64,000 bases of DNA from Halomonas litopenaei (GCF_017303055.1 NZ_JAEKJT010000004.1:248001-312000); one strand, 5' to 3'; positions 27,627 to 38,346 are shown, numbered from the stretch's first letter. Made by a program: numbers and translations. Notes: generated from the letters alone by a model not told the origin.

Positions 27627-27703
27627 GTGGCGTCCTCGCCGGGACCGTAGCCCCTGTCTTGAGGTTGTTGTGGTTGTTCGACTCAGTACTGGAGACGCTT
27701 AAC

Positions 27704-27719
27704 TTTACGTTTACGTAAG
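27704..27719. promoter_or_regulatory. LiuR-like (MerR-family) operator candidate upstream of the liv operon
   Basis: TTTACGT-TT-ACGTAAG closely matches the TTTACGTnnACGTAAA-type palindrome that I recall for LiuR, the MerR-family regulator of branched-chain amino-acid catabolism in gammaproteobacteria. It lies 78 bases upstream of the livG ATG. The match is by eye and from memory of the consensus. Confidence 0.5.
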
Positions 27720-27879
27720 CTAGAAGAGACGTGCGTCCGACGCAATTCGCCATGCGTTGAACTCGACCAAAGATGTATCCCACCGAATTTCAATAGGTTG
27801 CTTACTTAAAGCCCACAAGGTTTCCGCTCAGGGCCTCTGCGGCAGGACACAACACTTCGGTACGTCGCTGACACTAGGG

Positions 27880-27916
27880 CAAAAAAGCGCGGCCCGGGGA
27901 GCCGATCCCCGGGCCG
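27880..27916 (-). terminator. intrinsic terminator of sdaA
   Basis: GCGGCCCGGGG pairs with CCCCGGGCCGC across a seven-base loop and is followed on the minus strand by GC and six T residues, a textbook intrinsic terminator 30 bases past the sdaA stop. Confidence 0.93.
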
Positions 27917-27945
27917 CTGCTGGCATACGAATGGTCAGGTGAACG

Positions 27946-29325
27946 TCAGCACTCGATGACGTTGACGGCCAATCCTCCCTTGGAGGTTTCCTTGTACTTC
28001 TCCTGCATGTCGGCGCCGGTATCACGCATCGTGCGAATCGCCTTGTCCAGAGACACGAAATGTTCGCCATCCCCACGGCATGCCATCAAGGCGGCATTGA
28101 TGGCCTTCACCGCCGCAATCGCATTGCGTTCGATACACGGCACCTGAACCAGCCCGCCTACGGGGTCACAGGTCAGCCCCAGGTTATGCTCAAGGCCAAT
28201 TTCAGCGGCGTTCTCGACCTGAGGAACGTTGGCCCCCATCACCTCGGCCAGACCGGCAGCCGCCATCGCGCAGGCAGACCCCACCTCCCCCTGGCAGCCC
28301 ACTTCGGCCCCGGAAATGGAGGCATTCTTCTTGCACAGGATGCCAACGGCACCCGCCGTCAGCAGAAAATTGACGACGTCCTTCTCCGATGCGCCAGGCT
28401 GAAACTTCATGTAGTAGTGCAACACGGCAGGGATGATGCCAGCAGCGCCATTGGTAGGCGCCGTCACCATGCGCCCGCCGGCGGCATTTTCCTCGTTGAC
28501 GGCCAACGCATACACGTTGACCCAGTCCATCGCGGAAAAGGTCGAGGCGATCAGACCCACATCGTCAGACATGGCTTCCAGGCGACGATACAGCGAGGCG
28601 GCGCGGCGCTTGACGTTCAGCCCGCCAGGCAGCACGCCCTCTGCCTGGATGCCCTGGTTCACGCAGGCCTGCATCGCCTGCCAGATGTCCCACAGGCCCG
28701 CGCGCACCTCGGCCTCGCTGCGCCAGGCCTTTTCGTTCTCCAGCATCAGCTCACTGATGCTCAGACCATGCAGACGGCACAACGCCATCAACTCAGCGCC
28801 GCTGTTGAAGTCATAGGGCAGCGCCGTGTTATCGGCGTCCAGCGCGCCATCTTGTGCCTGGGCCTCGTCCACCACAAAACCACCGCCGACCGAATAGTAG
28901 GTCTCGCGCCGGATGTCACCTGCGTGCCCCTTGGCGACCAGGGTCATGGCGTTGGGGTGATAGGGAAGACTCTCCTCATGCCAGACAAGATCACGAGCCC
29001 ACAAGAAGGGCACGGCGACCTGCCCTCCCAGCATCAGGGTCTGGCTCTCCAGTAGCTCCTCGATGCATGGCCCGATCACCGCGGGATCAATGCGGTCAGG
29101 GCGCTCCCCCATCAGCCCCATGACACAGGCACGATCCGTGGCATGCCCCTTGCCCGTGGCAGAAAGTGACCCATAAAGGTGAATCTCGACCGCTGCGACC
29201 CGCTCCAGAGCGTCATCGCGTCGTAGCGCCTCGACGAAATCATAGGCTGCCTTCATCGGGCCAACGGTATGCGAGCTCGATGGGCCGATGCCAATCTTGA
29301 AAAGGTCGAAAACGCTGATGGCCAT
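27946..29325 (-). CDS. sdaA: L-serine ammonia-lyase (iron-sulfur L-serine dehydratase)
   Basis: A 459-residue 4Fe-4S L-serine dehydratase of the single-chain type, converting L-serine to pyruvate and ammonia. The N-terminal beta domain starts [21 protein letters not shown]. The C-terminal catalytic domain carries the cluster cysteines in [18 protein letters not shown], in the [14 protein letters not shown] region and near the end. The ATG at 29325 has GAGG upstream. In pseudomonads serine dehydratase is part of the betaine regulon, because glycine is converted to serine and then pyruvate. Here it faces a DsdC-like regulator across a 217-base spacer. Confidence 0.96.
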   Translation of the reverse strand: MAISVFDLFKIGIGPSSSHTVGPMKAAYDFVEALRRDDALERVAAVEIHLYGSLSATGKGHATDRACVMGLMGERPDRIDPAVIGPCIEELLESQTLMLGGQVAVPFLWARDLVWHEESLPYHPNAMTLVAKGHAGDIRRETYYSVGGGFVVDEAQAQDGALDADNTALPYDFNSGAELMALCRLHGLSISELMLENEKAWRSEAEVRAGLWDIWQAMQACVNQGIQAEGVLPGGLNVKRRAASLYRRLEAMSDDVGLIASTFSAMDWVNVYALAVNEENAAGGRMVTAPTNGAAGIIPAVLHYYMKFQPGASEKDVVNFLLTAGAVGILCKKNASISGAEVGCQGEVGSACAMAAAGLAEVMGANVPQVENAAEIGLEHNLGLTCDPVGGLVQVPCIERNAIAAVKAINAALMACRGDGEHFVSLDKAIRTMRDTGADMQEKYKETSKGGLAVNVIEC

Positions 29326-29477
29326 GAGGTGCCTCTTGAAAGTAGATTCGCGTCTTGAAGGGATGCTGGTAGCCGACGATAGAACACTGCGCTGTCAGAC
29401 GTTCCGATCAGTCTCGCTAAAGCGACAGGATGTCGTCGCATGCCATTATGGGTATGCTGGCTGCCAAAAAGCCCTGG

Positions 29478-29498
29478 GACAAGGCAGAATATCTTGTC
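29478..29498. promoter_or_regulatory. palindrome between sdaA and its divergent LysR regulator
   Basis: GACAAG-N9-CTTGTC lies 45 bases upstream of the LysR-type gene and 153 bases upstream of sdaA. The dyad with an AT-rich centre is typical of LysR binding sites. Confidence 0.5.
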
Positions 29499-29542
29499 TT
29501 CAATATAGCTCAGCTAAATCATAAGCCCACAAGAGCGCATCC

Positions 29543-30454
29543 ATGAGCCGACTTCTCAATGCCCAGACCCATGCCTGGCTCAAGGGCTTTGCGGTCAGTG
29601 CAAGACACCTCTCGTTTACCCGCGCAGCAGAAGAGCTGCATGTCACCACCGGGGCGGTCAGCCAGCAGATCAAGCAACTGGAGGACAGGCTGGGATTCAA
29701 GCTGTTCCGGAGGTTGCCTCGCAGGCTGGAACTGACCGAGGAAGGCAAACGCCTGGCTGCCGTGGTCGATGACGCCTATCAGGCGGTCGGGCTCGAAGTC
29801 AGCCGGCTGCGCAGCGGTGTCATGAGCGGCGTGATCCGGCTACGCTCGATCCCCTCGTTCCTGAACAAGTGGCTGATGCCGAGACTGCCGCGACTGCAGG
29901 CACGATTTCCGGATATCGAGCTGCACATCAGCTCGGAAGACAGCAACATTTCCCTGCGCGACGGGGATTTCGACCTGGCCCTGGACCTCAACGACGGCCA
30001 CTATCCGGGGCTATCGATCACCCCCTTGATGGAGGAGCGCATCTTTCCGGTATGCTCACCCAGCCTGCTCAAGGGGCGTCCTGCCCTGCGTCGTCCAGAG
30101 GATCTGTCCTGGTATCCGTTGCTGCACGACATCACCGCCTGGCGCGGCAGCCAGGAGTACGGTGAATGGCGCCACTACCTGTCTGCCATCGGTGCGCCGT
30201 CGATCAATCTTGAAAGAGGCTATACCTTCAACCGAAATCACCTCACCATGGAGGCGGCTATCGCCGGCATGGGCGTCGCGATCGCCAGGGAAACCCTGAT
30301 GACCAGCGAGCTCAAGAGTGGTGCCTTGATCGCTCCCTTCAAGTCACGGGTCGATACCGGCAAGCACTATGGCATTGTCCACGCACCGGGGGCGACCGAT
30401 GATCGCCGGATCAAGGCCGTGCACGACTGGCTGGTGGAGGAAGCGCGGCGATAA
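29543..30454 (+). CDS. LysR-family regulator, GcvA/DsdC-like, divergent from sdaA
   Basis: A 303-residue LysR regulator. The helix-turn-helix (SFTRAAEELHVTTGAVSQQIKQ) belongs to the GcvA group. The effector domain resembles E. coli DsdC, the D-serine sensor, in several places, including the stretches DSNISLRDGDFDLALDLNDG and GVAIARETLMTSELKSGALI. Its position opposite sdaA suggests that it senses serine (or glycine) and controls serine deamination. No strong ribosome-binding site precedes the ATG at 29543. The gene is neither dsdC nor gcvA by certain orthology, so no symbol is given. Confidence 0.88.
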   Translation: MSRLLNAQTHAWLKGFAVSARHLSFTRAAEELHVTTGAVSQQIKQLEDRLGFKLFRRLPRRLELTEEGKRLAAVVDDAYQAVGLEVSRLRSGVMSGVIRLRSIPSFLNKWLMPRLPRLQARFPDIELHISSEDSNISLRDGDFDLALDLNDGHYPGLSITPLMEERIFPVCSPSLLKGRPALRRPEDLSWYPLLHDITAWRGSQEYGEWRHYLSAIGAPSINLERGYTFNRNHLTMEAAIAGMGVAIARETLMTSELKSGALIAPFKSRVDTGKHYGIVHAPGATDDRRIKAVHDWLVEEARR

Positions 30455-30571
30455 CGTGCAACGAGCGACAGCGCAAACGAGTCAAGAATACCTCGGGGAA
30501 TTTCACACACACATGCAAAGCTGTAGGTATAATCCCCGCCTGATACACGCCTTACCTGGAGATTGAGAGGG

Positions 30572-31219
30572 ATGCTAGATACCCCCCCATCCGCCGCGCC
30601 CACGATCAGTTTCCGCGCGACCTGCGCCAGAGCCCTGCTCTACCTCCTGGTCATCGGCGCCATGATGCAGGGCGTGCTGTGGGAAACCGGCCTGCCGGAA
30701 GAGATTCGTTTCAGCGAGACGGGCTTTACGGAAAGCATGCAGACGCTTTGGCTGACGATCAGCTGTCTACTGCTGGTGTATGCCCGGCAAGTGCTGGGCG
30801 GGCTACCGCGGGTGACGCTACTGATGTTTGGCCTGCTGGCCGCCGCCCTGATTCGTGAGCAGGATGCCTTTCTCGACGCCTATGTGTTCGACGGCGCCTG
30901 GCAGACGCTGGTAACGCTGCTGCTGCTGCCGATCCTGTATATCGTCCTGCGCGAGCGCCACGCCTTCGTGCGCGAATTCGAGGGCTATGTCGAGAGTTTT
31001 TCCTTTGGCCTGTTCGCCGCGGGCTTTCTCGGCACCTTTGCCTTCTCGCGGCTCTACGGCCGCAGCGAGATGTGGGAGTCGCTGCTGGCGGAGCGCTATA
31101 TCCGGGTGTTCAAGGACGCCGCGGAGGAAGTGACCGAGCTCTTCGGCTATACCCTGCTGCTGTTCGCCATGATCGAGCTGGTGCTGTGGATTCGGCGTCG
31201 CCAGGCCAAGCAGGCCTGA
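30572..31219 (+). CDS. integral membrane protein of unknown function
   Basis: A 215-residue protein with about six hydrophobic segments (roughly residues 17-34, 53-70, 77-95, 103-122, 132-152 and 185-205) and a basic C-terminus (IRRRQAKQA). I do not recognise the family. Charged residues inside or between helices (REQDAFLDAY, FKDAAEEVTELFG) may be functional. The ATG at 30572 has GGAG ten bases upstream; a TTG at 30563 in the same frame is less likely. It stands alone, 117 bases after the LysR gene, and ends at a strong hairpin. Confidence 0.8.
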   Translation: MLDTPPSAAPTISFRATCARALLYLLVIGAMMQGVLWETGLPEEIRFSETGFTESMQTLWLTISCLLLVYARQVLGGLPRVTLLMFGLLAAALIREQDAFLDAYVFDGAWQTLVTLLLLPILYIVLRERHAFVREFEGYVESFSFGLFAAGFLGTFAFSRLYGRSEMWESLLAERYIRVFKDAAEEVTELFGYTLLLFAMIELVLWIRRRQAKQA

Positions 31220-31268
31220 ACCGCCGCGAGTCCCTACCCTGCAGTACAGCCGCTACAGCCCCAGACGT

Positions 31269-31303
31269 CATGACAACGCCCGCTTATCGCGGGCGTTGTC
31301 ATG
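31269..31303 (+). terminator. hairpin after the membrane-protein gene
   Basis: CATGACAACGCCCGC pairs perfectly with GCGGGCGTTGTCATG across a five-base loop, giving a 15-bp stem. The following sequence on the plus strand is TTGGTGG, only weakly T-rich. Confidence 0.75.
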
Positions 31304-31390
31304 TTGGTGGTACCCACATGAAGAGCGAGGGCAGGCGCCGACATCCGCCTGACGCGACACCCCCAGCAGATTGGCGAAGGGACACACCAC

Positions 31391-31421
31391 AAAAAACGCC
31401 CGCGGCATATGCCGCGGGCGT
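31391..31421 (-). terminator. intrinsic terminator of rpoD
   Basis: A perfect palindrome (ACGCCCGCGGCAT and its complement, no loop spacer) is followed on the minus strand by six T residues. It lies 66 bases downstream of the rpoD stop. Confidence 0.92.
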
Positions 31422-31487
31422 CTTGTATGACGACTGTCTGACCAAGGGCGTCGTCAACGCCCTCGGCCGACAAGGCGTGCGCTGAGC

Positions 31488-33329
<1,842 letters not shown>

Positions 33330-33633
33330 AGAAACCCTATCTCGACGAAGAAGAATGAAGCACCTGAAGCGCTAAGGTGGAGAAAACTCGGTAAGCCGGA
33401 CAGTATAGCGGTTTTGGGGCCACTTCTGCCAGTCTGGAGTGTTTGCGCGATGTCTCAGGTGTGTTAGCTTATCTGGTTGCGCCCAATATCAGCGCCTAGT
33501 CCCTTAGATGGTGATAGTAGTTGAGAATTCAACCCTGACACCTTCTATACCTCCTATTCGTCGCCAGCAAAGCGTGAAGGCTTACCTCAGAAGGTAGACC
33601 AGTGACGCTGAGGGATCGTTCGCTGCGACGTCT
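33330..33633. promoter_or_regulatory. dnaG-rpoD spacer with internal rpoD promoter candidate
   Basis: The 304 bases contain no gene. A TATACT -10 hexamer for the minus strand lies at 33402-33407, 73 bases upstream of the rpoD ATG, without a convincing -35 element. An imperfect dyad spans 33572-33607 (GCGT..GG..TACC against GGTA..CC..ACGC) just after the dnaG stop and may be an attenuator or processing site. Confidence 0.4.
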
Positions 33634-35451
33634 TCAATCACGTGCGGCCAGCAGACTCATCAGTCGCGAGCGCTCCTCACTCGAGAGACGCTCCCCTGAT
33701 TGCTGCTTTGCCAGCAACGTATCAATCTCCTGCTGTCGCGACGGGGTCTTGCAGGCCCGCTGAAAATAGCTCACCAGACCGTCCAGCTCCGCCGCCCTTG
33801 CCGGCCCAGGGATCAACAGCTCCTTGCGCGCCAGTGCGGCCAGACGCTCGCCGTCCTCACTGCCATGGAAGTGCATCAACAGCACCTGAGCACTGGAATA
33901 CCCCCCAGCCCGCAACAGCTCGATCACGTCGCGACAGAGTCGCGCATCGTCGCCCTGACCGTCACACCACTCAAGCGACTCGGGGAGACGCTCCACCAGG
34001 CGCGGCTCGTGCACCAGCAGCTGCAGGGTACGGCCCATCAGGCCCAGCGCCGCGGAGGACTTTCTGCGCCGCTGCGGCAACTGGCCCTCTTCAACAGCGG
34101 GCTCCATGGCGTCGTCGAAGGGCATCAGCTCGGGCTCTTCGGCAACCACGGGCGCCAGAAGCGCTTCAAAACGCGACTGTTCGACCCCGGTGCGTCGCGA
34201 CAGCTCTGTCAGCATCAACGACTTGAGTACTCCCTGGGGCATCTTCTCGATGGCCGACAGCACTTGGCTGGCGTAGCGTTCGCGCGACTCCAGCTGCGCC
34301 AGGTCACGCCCCTGGGCGGCGTGCTCGAACAGAAACTCCGACAGCGGACTGGCACACACCACGCGATCTTCGAACGCACTGGCACCCTCACGCCGCACCA
34401 GACTGTCCGGATCCTCGCCCTCGGGCAGGAACAGGAAGCGCGCCTGACGCCCGTCGATCATCTCGGGCAACACGGTTTCCAGCGCCCTGGCCGCCGCCTG
34501 ACGTCCGGCCTTGTCACCGTCGAAGCAGAACACGACCTCACTGACCAGGCGAAACAGGCGCCGCAGATGATCTGCCGTGGTGGCCGTCCCCAGCGTAGCC
34601 ACCGCATTATGGATGCCGTACTGCGCCAGCGCGACCACATCCATATAGCCTTCGACGATCAACAACCGTTCCAGTTTCGGGCTGGCCTGGCGGGCTTCGT
34701 ACAAGCCATACAGCTCGCGCCCCTTGTGGAACACGGGGGTTTCGGGAGAGTTCAGGTACTTGGGCTTGGCATCCCCCATGACCCGACCGCCAAACCCCAA
34801 GGTCCGCCCGCGAATATCGCGGATCGGGAACACCACTCGATCGCGAAAACGGTCGTAGCTGCGACCACTGTCTTCATGGTGAACCAGCAGGCCATACTCG
34901 ATCTGCACCGACTCGTCGACGCCCTGCCCCCCGAGGTGCCGCTTCAGCGCCTCCCATTGGGCCGGCGCATAGCCAATGCCGAATAGCTCGCGGATCTCGT
35001 CTGACACCCCGCGCTGCTCCAGATACTCTCGGGCAACCTGGCCCTCCGGCATCTTGAGCCGCTCGCGAAAGTAGCTGGCAGACATTTCCAGCAGGTTGAC
35101 GCCTTCCTTGCGCTTTTTTTCTCGCGCCTGGGCTCTGGGATCGTCGGCACCCTCTCTGGGCACCTCCATCCCCAACCTGGAAGCAAGCTGCTCGACCGCT
35201 TCCGGGAAGCGTAGCTTGTCGTACTCCATCAAGAAGCGCAGCGCGTTGCCGTGGGCACCACAGCCAAAGCAGTGATAGAACTGCTTGTCCGCGCTGACCG
35301 TGAACGATGGGCTCTTTTCCTGATGAAACGGACACAGACCAGAGTGGTTGCGCCCGGCCTTTTTCAGCTTGACGCGCTCACCCACCACCTCGACCACGTC
35401 CACGCGCGCGAGGAGGTCATCAATGAAGCGCTGGGGAATCTGGCCGGCCAT
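33634..35451 (-). CDS. dnaG: DNA primase
   Basis: A 605-residue primase that makes RNA primers at the replication fork. The N-terminal zinc-binding domain has CPFHQEKSPSFTV and HCFGCGAHGN (Cys-His-Cys-Cys). The TOPRIM core shows LLIVEGYMDVVAL and the acidic FCFDGDKAGRQAA. The C-terminal DnaB-helicase-binding region is present (TPSRQQEIDTLLAKQ). The ATG at 35451 has GGAG immediately upstream, as in the MMS operon where dnaG is weakly translated. An in-frame upstream extension would run over the rpsU-dnaG terminator and is rejected. Confidence 0.97.
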   Translation of the reverse strand: MAGQIPQRFIDDLLARVDVVEVVGERVKLKKAGRNHSGLCPFHQEKSPSFTVSADKQFYHCFGCGAHGNALRFLMEYDKLRFPEAVEQLASRLGMEVPREGADDPRAQAREKKRKEGVNLLEMSASYFRERLKMPEGQVAREYLEQRGVSDEIRELFGIGYAPAQWEALKRHLGGQGVDESVQIEYGLLVHHEDSGRSYDRFRDRVVFPIRDIRGRTLGFGGRVMGDAKPKYLNSPETPVFHKGRELYGLYEARQASPKLERLLIVEGYMDVVALAQYGIHNAVATLGTATTADHLRRLFRLVSEVVFCFDGDKAGRQAAARALETVLPEMIDGRQARFLFLPEGEDPDSLVRREGASAFEDRVVCASPLSEFLFEHAAQGRDLAQLESRERYASQVLSAIEKMPQGVLKSLMLTELSRRTGVEQSRFEALLAPVVAEEPELMPFDDAMEPAVEEGQLPQRRRKSSAALGLMGRTLQLLVHEPRLVERLPESLEWCDGQGDDARLCRDVIELLRAGGYSSAQVLLMHFHGSEDGERLAALARKELLIPGPARAAELDGLVSYFQRACKTPSRQQEIDTLLAKQQSGERLSSEERSRLMSLLAARD

Positions 35452-35530
35452 AGTCTCCTCGACAGGAGCGGTATCCTGAGAAGAACAAGAATCGTCCAGA
35501 GGTCTGGACGGAACACCCTCATAGGATGTC

Positions 35531-35566
35531 AGAAAAACAAGCGGCCACCTCAATGGCGGCCGCTTG
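35531..35566 (-). terminator. rpsU-dnaG intercistronic terminator
   Basis: CAAGCGGCC pairs with GGCCGCTTG and is followed on the minus strand by TTTTTCT. An internal terminator in this position is a known feature of the macromolecular-synthesis operon and would lower dnaG expression relative to rpsU. Confidence 0.88.
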
Positions 35567-35615
35567 GCGTCCTCCTGAATCGAGAGCGGCGAACCACGCT
35601 CGACTCAAGTACGGA

Positions 35616-35831
35616 TCAATAGAGCCGTTCGAAACGCTTGCGCTCACGCTGGAGCTTCTTGGCGTGACGCTTTACAGCGGCAGCGGCCTTGCGCTTGCGC
35701 TCGGCAGTCGGCTTCTCGTACTGCTCACGACGACGGACTTCAGACAGAACGCCGGCTTTTTCACAGGAACGCTTGAAGCGACGCAGAGCGACGTCAAACG
35801 GCTCGTTATCACGTACTTTGACAGAAGGCAT
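35616..35831 (-). CDS. rpsU: 30S ribosomal protein S21
   Basis: The 71-residue S21 protein of the small ribosomal subunit, which is involved in translation initiation. The sequence is highly typical ([20 protein letters not shown], then a very basic C-terminal half). The ATG at 35831 has AGGTGAG about six bases upstream; the in-frame extension to 35891 does not look like S21 and is excluded. It is the first gene of the MMS operon, with a good sigma-70 promoter about 200 bases upstream. Confidence 0.98.
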   Translation of the reverse strand: MPSVKVRDNEPFDVALRRFKRSCEKAGVLSEVRRREQYEKPTAERKRKAAAAVKRHAKKLQRERKRFERLY

Positions 35832-36290
35832 TAAGCACTCACCTACCTTAGGTAACTTGAGTTCGGTTTGTACGCACACCTTCAAGGCCAATACCCCACG
35901 ACACTTCCTTCGACTGCCTTAACTCATACAGGAAGGCAACGCTATCGCGAATGCCATAATCAGCAAGGAAACGAAACAGTGACGGGGGACAGCGAGCCCT
36001 GGATGCACGACCCAGTCTTGCAGCGGACAGTATTTTAGTGAGCGAAGCCGAGCCTTGCAAATTCTTTTTGGAAAGATAGCGCCTACTGGCCACCCAGCAC
36101 GCACCACGATGCGGACGCCACTCTGTCCGTAGGATCAGGCGAAAACAGCGAGTTGCAGGACACAGGTGCGCCCGTGAGACGGCATCACGCTGGCCGCCGC
36201 CACACTTTCCCTCGCGCGCCCACTGTCGCAGCCACTCTCAAAACGGCGTAGAATCACGCCCCTTCCCGCTTTTGCTTCCCGAGTCGACCC
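35832..36290. other. divergent promoter region between rpsU and tsaD
   Basis: This 459-base region has no gene. It contains the rpsU promoter candidate at 36032-36060 (minus strand) and a TAGAAT -10 candidate for tsaD at 36249-36254 (plus strand, 37 bases before the ATG, with no good -35). The 190-base leader of rpsU between the promoter and the ATG is long and could be structured. Confidence 0.55.
36032..36060 (-). promoter_or_regulatory. sigma-70 promoter candidate for rpsU-dnaG-rpoD
   Basis: On the minus strand TTGCAA (36055-36060) and TAAAAT (36032-36037) are separated by 17 bases. Each hexamer matches the consensus at four or five of six positions. Transcription would start near 36025 and leave a leader of about 190 bases. 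Confidence 0.6.
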
Positions 36291-37322
36291 ATGCGAGTAC
36301 TAGGCATCGAAACCTCCTGCGACGAGACCGGCGTCGCGCTCTACGACACCGAGTGCGGTCTGGTGGCCGACGCCCTGCACAGCCAGGTTGCCATGCACGC
36401 CGACTATGGCGGCGTGGTGCCGGAGCTGGCTTCCCGCGACCATACTCGACGCCTGCTGCCATTGATCGACCAGGTTCTGGAGCAAGCCGCTATCGGGCGC
36501 GAACAGCTGGATGCTATCGCCTACACGGCAGGCCCGGGGCTGGTAGGCGCCCTGATGGTGGGTGCCAGCACCGCACACGGCATGGCCCGAGCGCTCGATA
36601 TCCCGGTTCTTGGTGTCCATCACATGGAAGGCCACCTGTTGGCCCCCATGCTCGAGGATGAGCCTCCGGCCTTCCCCTTTGTGGCGCTGCTGGTGTCCGG
36701 GGGCCACACGCAGTTGGTGGAGGTCGCCGGTATCGGCCAGTACCGCTTGCTGGGCGAGTCCGTGGATGATGCAGCGGGTGAAGCCTTCGACAAGGCAGCC
36801 AAGATGCTCGACCTCGACTATCCGGGCGGCCCCCGGGTCGCCGCATTGGCGGAAACCGGTGATCCGGGGCGCTTCCAGTTCCCGCGTCCCATGACCGACA
36901 GGCCGGGACTCGACTTCAGCTTTTCGGGATTGAAGACCCACACCCTCACCACCATCCGCCAGCTGGAAAGCGCGGGACAGCTGGATGCACAGGCCCGTGC
37001 GGATGTGGCGCGTGCGTTCGAGGAAGCCGTGGCGGACACCCTGGCCATCAAATGTCGCCGTGCGCTCAAGCAGACTGGACTGAAGCGTCTGGTGGTCGCT
37101 GGAGGCGTCAGCGCCAATGTCCGCCTGCGCGCTCGGCTTGAAGACGCCACCGCCAAGCAGGGAGCCAAGGTGTACTACCCCCGCGGCCGTTTCTGTACCG
37201 ATAACGGCGCCATGATCGCCTATGCCGGTGCGCAGCGCTTGCTGGCGGGCGAGCGGGACGTGGTAGGTCAGATGCAGGCCGTGCCGCGCTGGCCGATGGA
37301 CCAGCTGAGTGCCCCTGCCTGA
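36291..37322 (+). CDS. tsaD: tRNA threonylcarbamoyladenosine transferase subunit TsaD
   Basis: A 343-residue ASKHA-fold ATPase that transfers the threonylcarbamoyl group to A37 of ANN-decoding tRNAs with TsaB and TsaE. The start [16 protein letters not shown], the metal-binding histidines in [12 protein letters not shown], the SGGHTQLV loop and the end motif [13 protein letters not shown] are all diagnostic. Length is normal. It is divergent from rpsU, as in many gammaproteobacteria, and is followed by a pentanucleotide tandem repeat and plsY on the opposite strand. Confidence 0.98.
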   Translation: MRVLGIETSCDETGVALYDTECGLVADALHSQVAMHADYGGVVPELASRDHTRRLLPLIDQVLEQAAIGREQLDAIAYTAGPGLVGALMVGASTAHGMARALDIPVLGVHHMEGHLLAPMLEDEPPAFPFVALLVSGGHTQLVEVAGIGQYRLLGESVDDAAGEAFDKAAKMLDLDYPGGPRVAALAETGDPGRFQFPRPMTDRPGLDFSFSGLKTHTLTTIRQLESAGQLDAQARADVARAFEEAVADTLAIKCRRALKQTGLKRLVVAGGVSANVRLRARLEDATAKQGAKVYYPRGRFCTDNGAMIAYAGAQRLLAGERDVVGQMQAVPRWPMDQLSAPA

Positions 37323-37345
37323 TAGGCCGGGCTTGGCCAGTCCAG

Positions 37346-37370
37346 GTCAGGTCAGGTCAGGTCAGGTCAG
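37346..37370. repeat. GTCAG pentanucleotide tandem repeat, five copies
   Basis: Five perfect GTCAG units lie 24 bases after the tsaD stop in the 120-base spacer between the convergent tsaD and plsY genes. No terminator hairpin is obvious there. Confidence 0.95.
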
Positions 37371-37442
37371 GCCGGGTCATGCCCAAGCCAGCGCGCTAGC
37401 TGCCTCGGCGCCCTAATGTGTCAAAGCCGCGTCAAAGCCGAA

Positions 37443-38030
37443 TCACAGCCGTGGCTCCTTGCCACGGCGCAGTCGATCTATATTGAGCGCATGGCGGGCC
37501 AGCACCAGCGCGGCAAACACCAGCACCACCCAGGCAAAGTCGGGGGACAGCCACAGGCTCAGCAACGGTGCCAGGGTGGCACTGGTCAGTGAGGCGACCG
37601 CCGCGGTATGTACCCGCCAGGCCAGCAGCCCCCAAATCACGGCACATGACAGCGCGACACCGGGGGTCAGCAGCAGCATCACGCCAAAGGCACTGGCAAC
37701 AGCCTTGCCGCCGCGAAAGCGATACCAGGCGGGATAGCAGTGCCCCAGCAGCACCCCCAGGCCCACCAGTCCGAGCCCCCAAGGCGTCAGCCCCTGGTGC
37801 ATGCCCAACAGCAGCACGGGCCAGCCCTTGAGCGCATCGATGGTCAGGGTTGCCAGCGCCAGCACGGGCCCATGCAGCCGCAGCACATTGGAAAACCCCG
37901 GATTACATGACCCGCTCAAGCGCGGGTCAGCAAGCCCCGCCACCCGGCATACGGTAATCGCCCCCAACCAGGTTCCACTGAGATAGCCCAGCGCCGTCAG
38001 CGGCAGTAATACTTCTATGGTCGGACCCAC
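37443..38030 (-). CDS. plsY: acyl-phosphate glycerol-3-phosphate acyltransferase PlsY
   Basis: A 195-residue multi-pass inner-membrane enzyme that acylates glycerol-3-phosphate to lysophosphatidate using acyl-phosphate. Hydrophobic segments and the three PlsY motif regions are present. They are LSGTWLGAITVCRVAGL with GSCNPGFSNVLR (usually GSGNPGATNVLR), DALKGWPVLLLG, and GHCYPAWYRFRGGKAVAS. The first motif carries three substitutions. The GTG at 38030 is chosen because AGGAG sits five bases upstream; the longer frame is Arg-rich and unlike PlsY. The tsaD-plsY-folB order is as in pseudomonads. Confidence 0.9.
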   Translation of the reverse strand: MGPTIEVLLPLTALGYLSGTWLGAITVCRVAGLADPRLSGSCNPGFSNVLRLHGPVLALATLTIDALKGWPVLLLGMHQGLTPWGLGLVGLGVLLGHCYPAWYRFRGGKAVASAFGVMLLLTPGVALSCAVIWGLLAWRVHTAAVASLTSATLAPLLSLWLSPDFAWVVLVFAALVLARHALNIDRLRRGKEPRL

Positions 38031-38346
38031 AACGACTCCTGCGCCATGAGGACGCCTCGGTGCGCACATGGTAGCCCCATGCGCGCGATCATGCTGGCAG
38101 CGCCGCTGCACCAGCGACGCCGGGAACCGCGACAGTCTCCTGGTGGTGCCAGACGATTGGCGTCCGGCCAAACCTCCAGGGAAGTACCACGCAGGCCGCC
38201 CCCTTTGAAGGACCAGTTTGCCAGCCCGGGCTCGCTGTCGCCATCTGCGGCCTGTTTCGCGACCGCCTGGTCAAGTACAATTGGCCGCCTTGTTCATTCT
38301 GCGTTCCCGGCCACGACCGGGACACCACGACCGGGAAACATCATCG
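38031..38346. other. divergent spacer between plsY and folB
   Basis: The 316 bases contain no gene. Near folB there is a 12-bp direct repeat (CCACGACCGGGA at 38311 and 38325) and, at 38276-38281, a TACAAT -10-like hexamer for the plus strand. The -35 region is not convincing. Confidence 0.45.

Larger units (their letters stand above)
27627..27945. other. non-coding region between livG and sdaA
   Basis: The 319-base spacer holds the livG promoter region, a LiuR-like palindrome at 27704-27719, and the sdaA terminator at 27880-27916. It contains no gene that I can support. The section 27720-27870 is locally AT-richer than the flanks. Confidence 0.6.

Noticed and set aside
33330..36290. tRNA genes in the larger spacers around rpoD, dnaG and tsaD
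   Set aside because: Both strands of these and the other spacers were scanned by eye for a T-loop (GGTTCGAxTC) with a matching acceptor stem; none was found.
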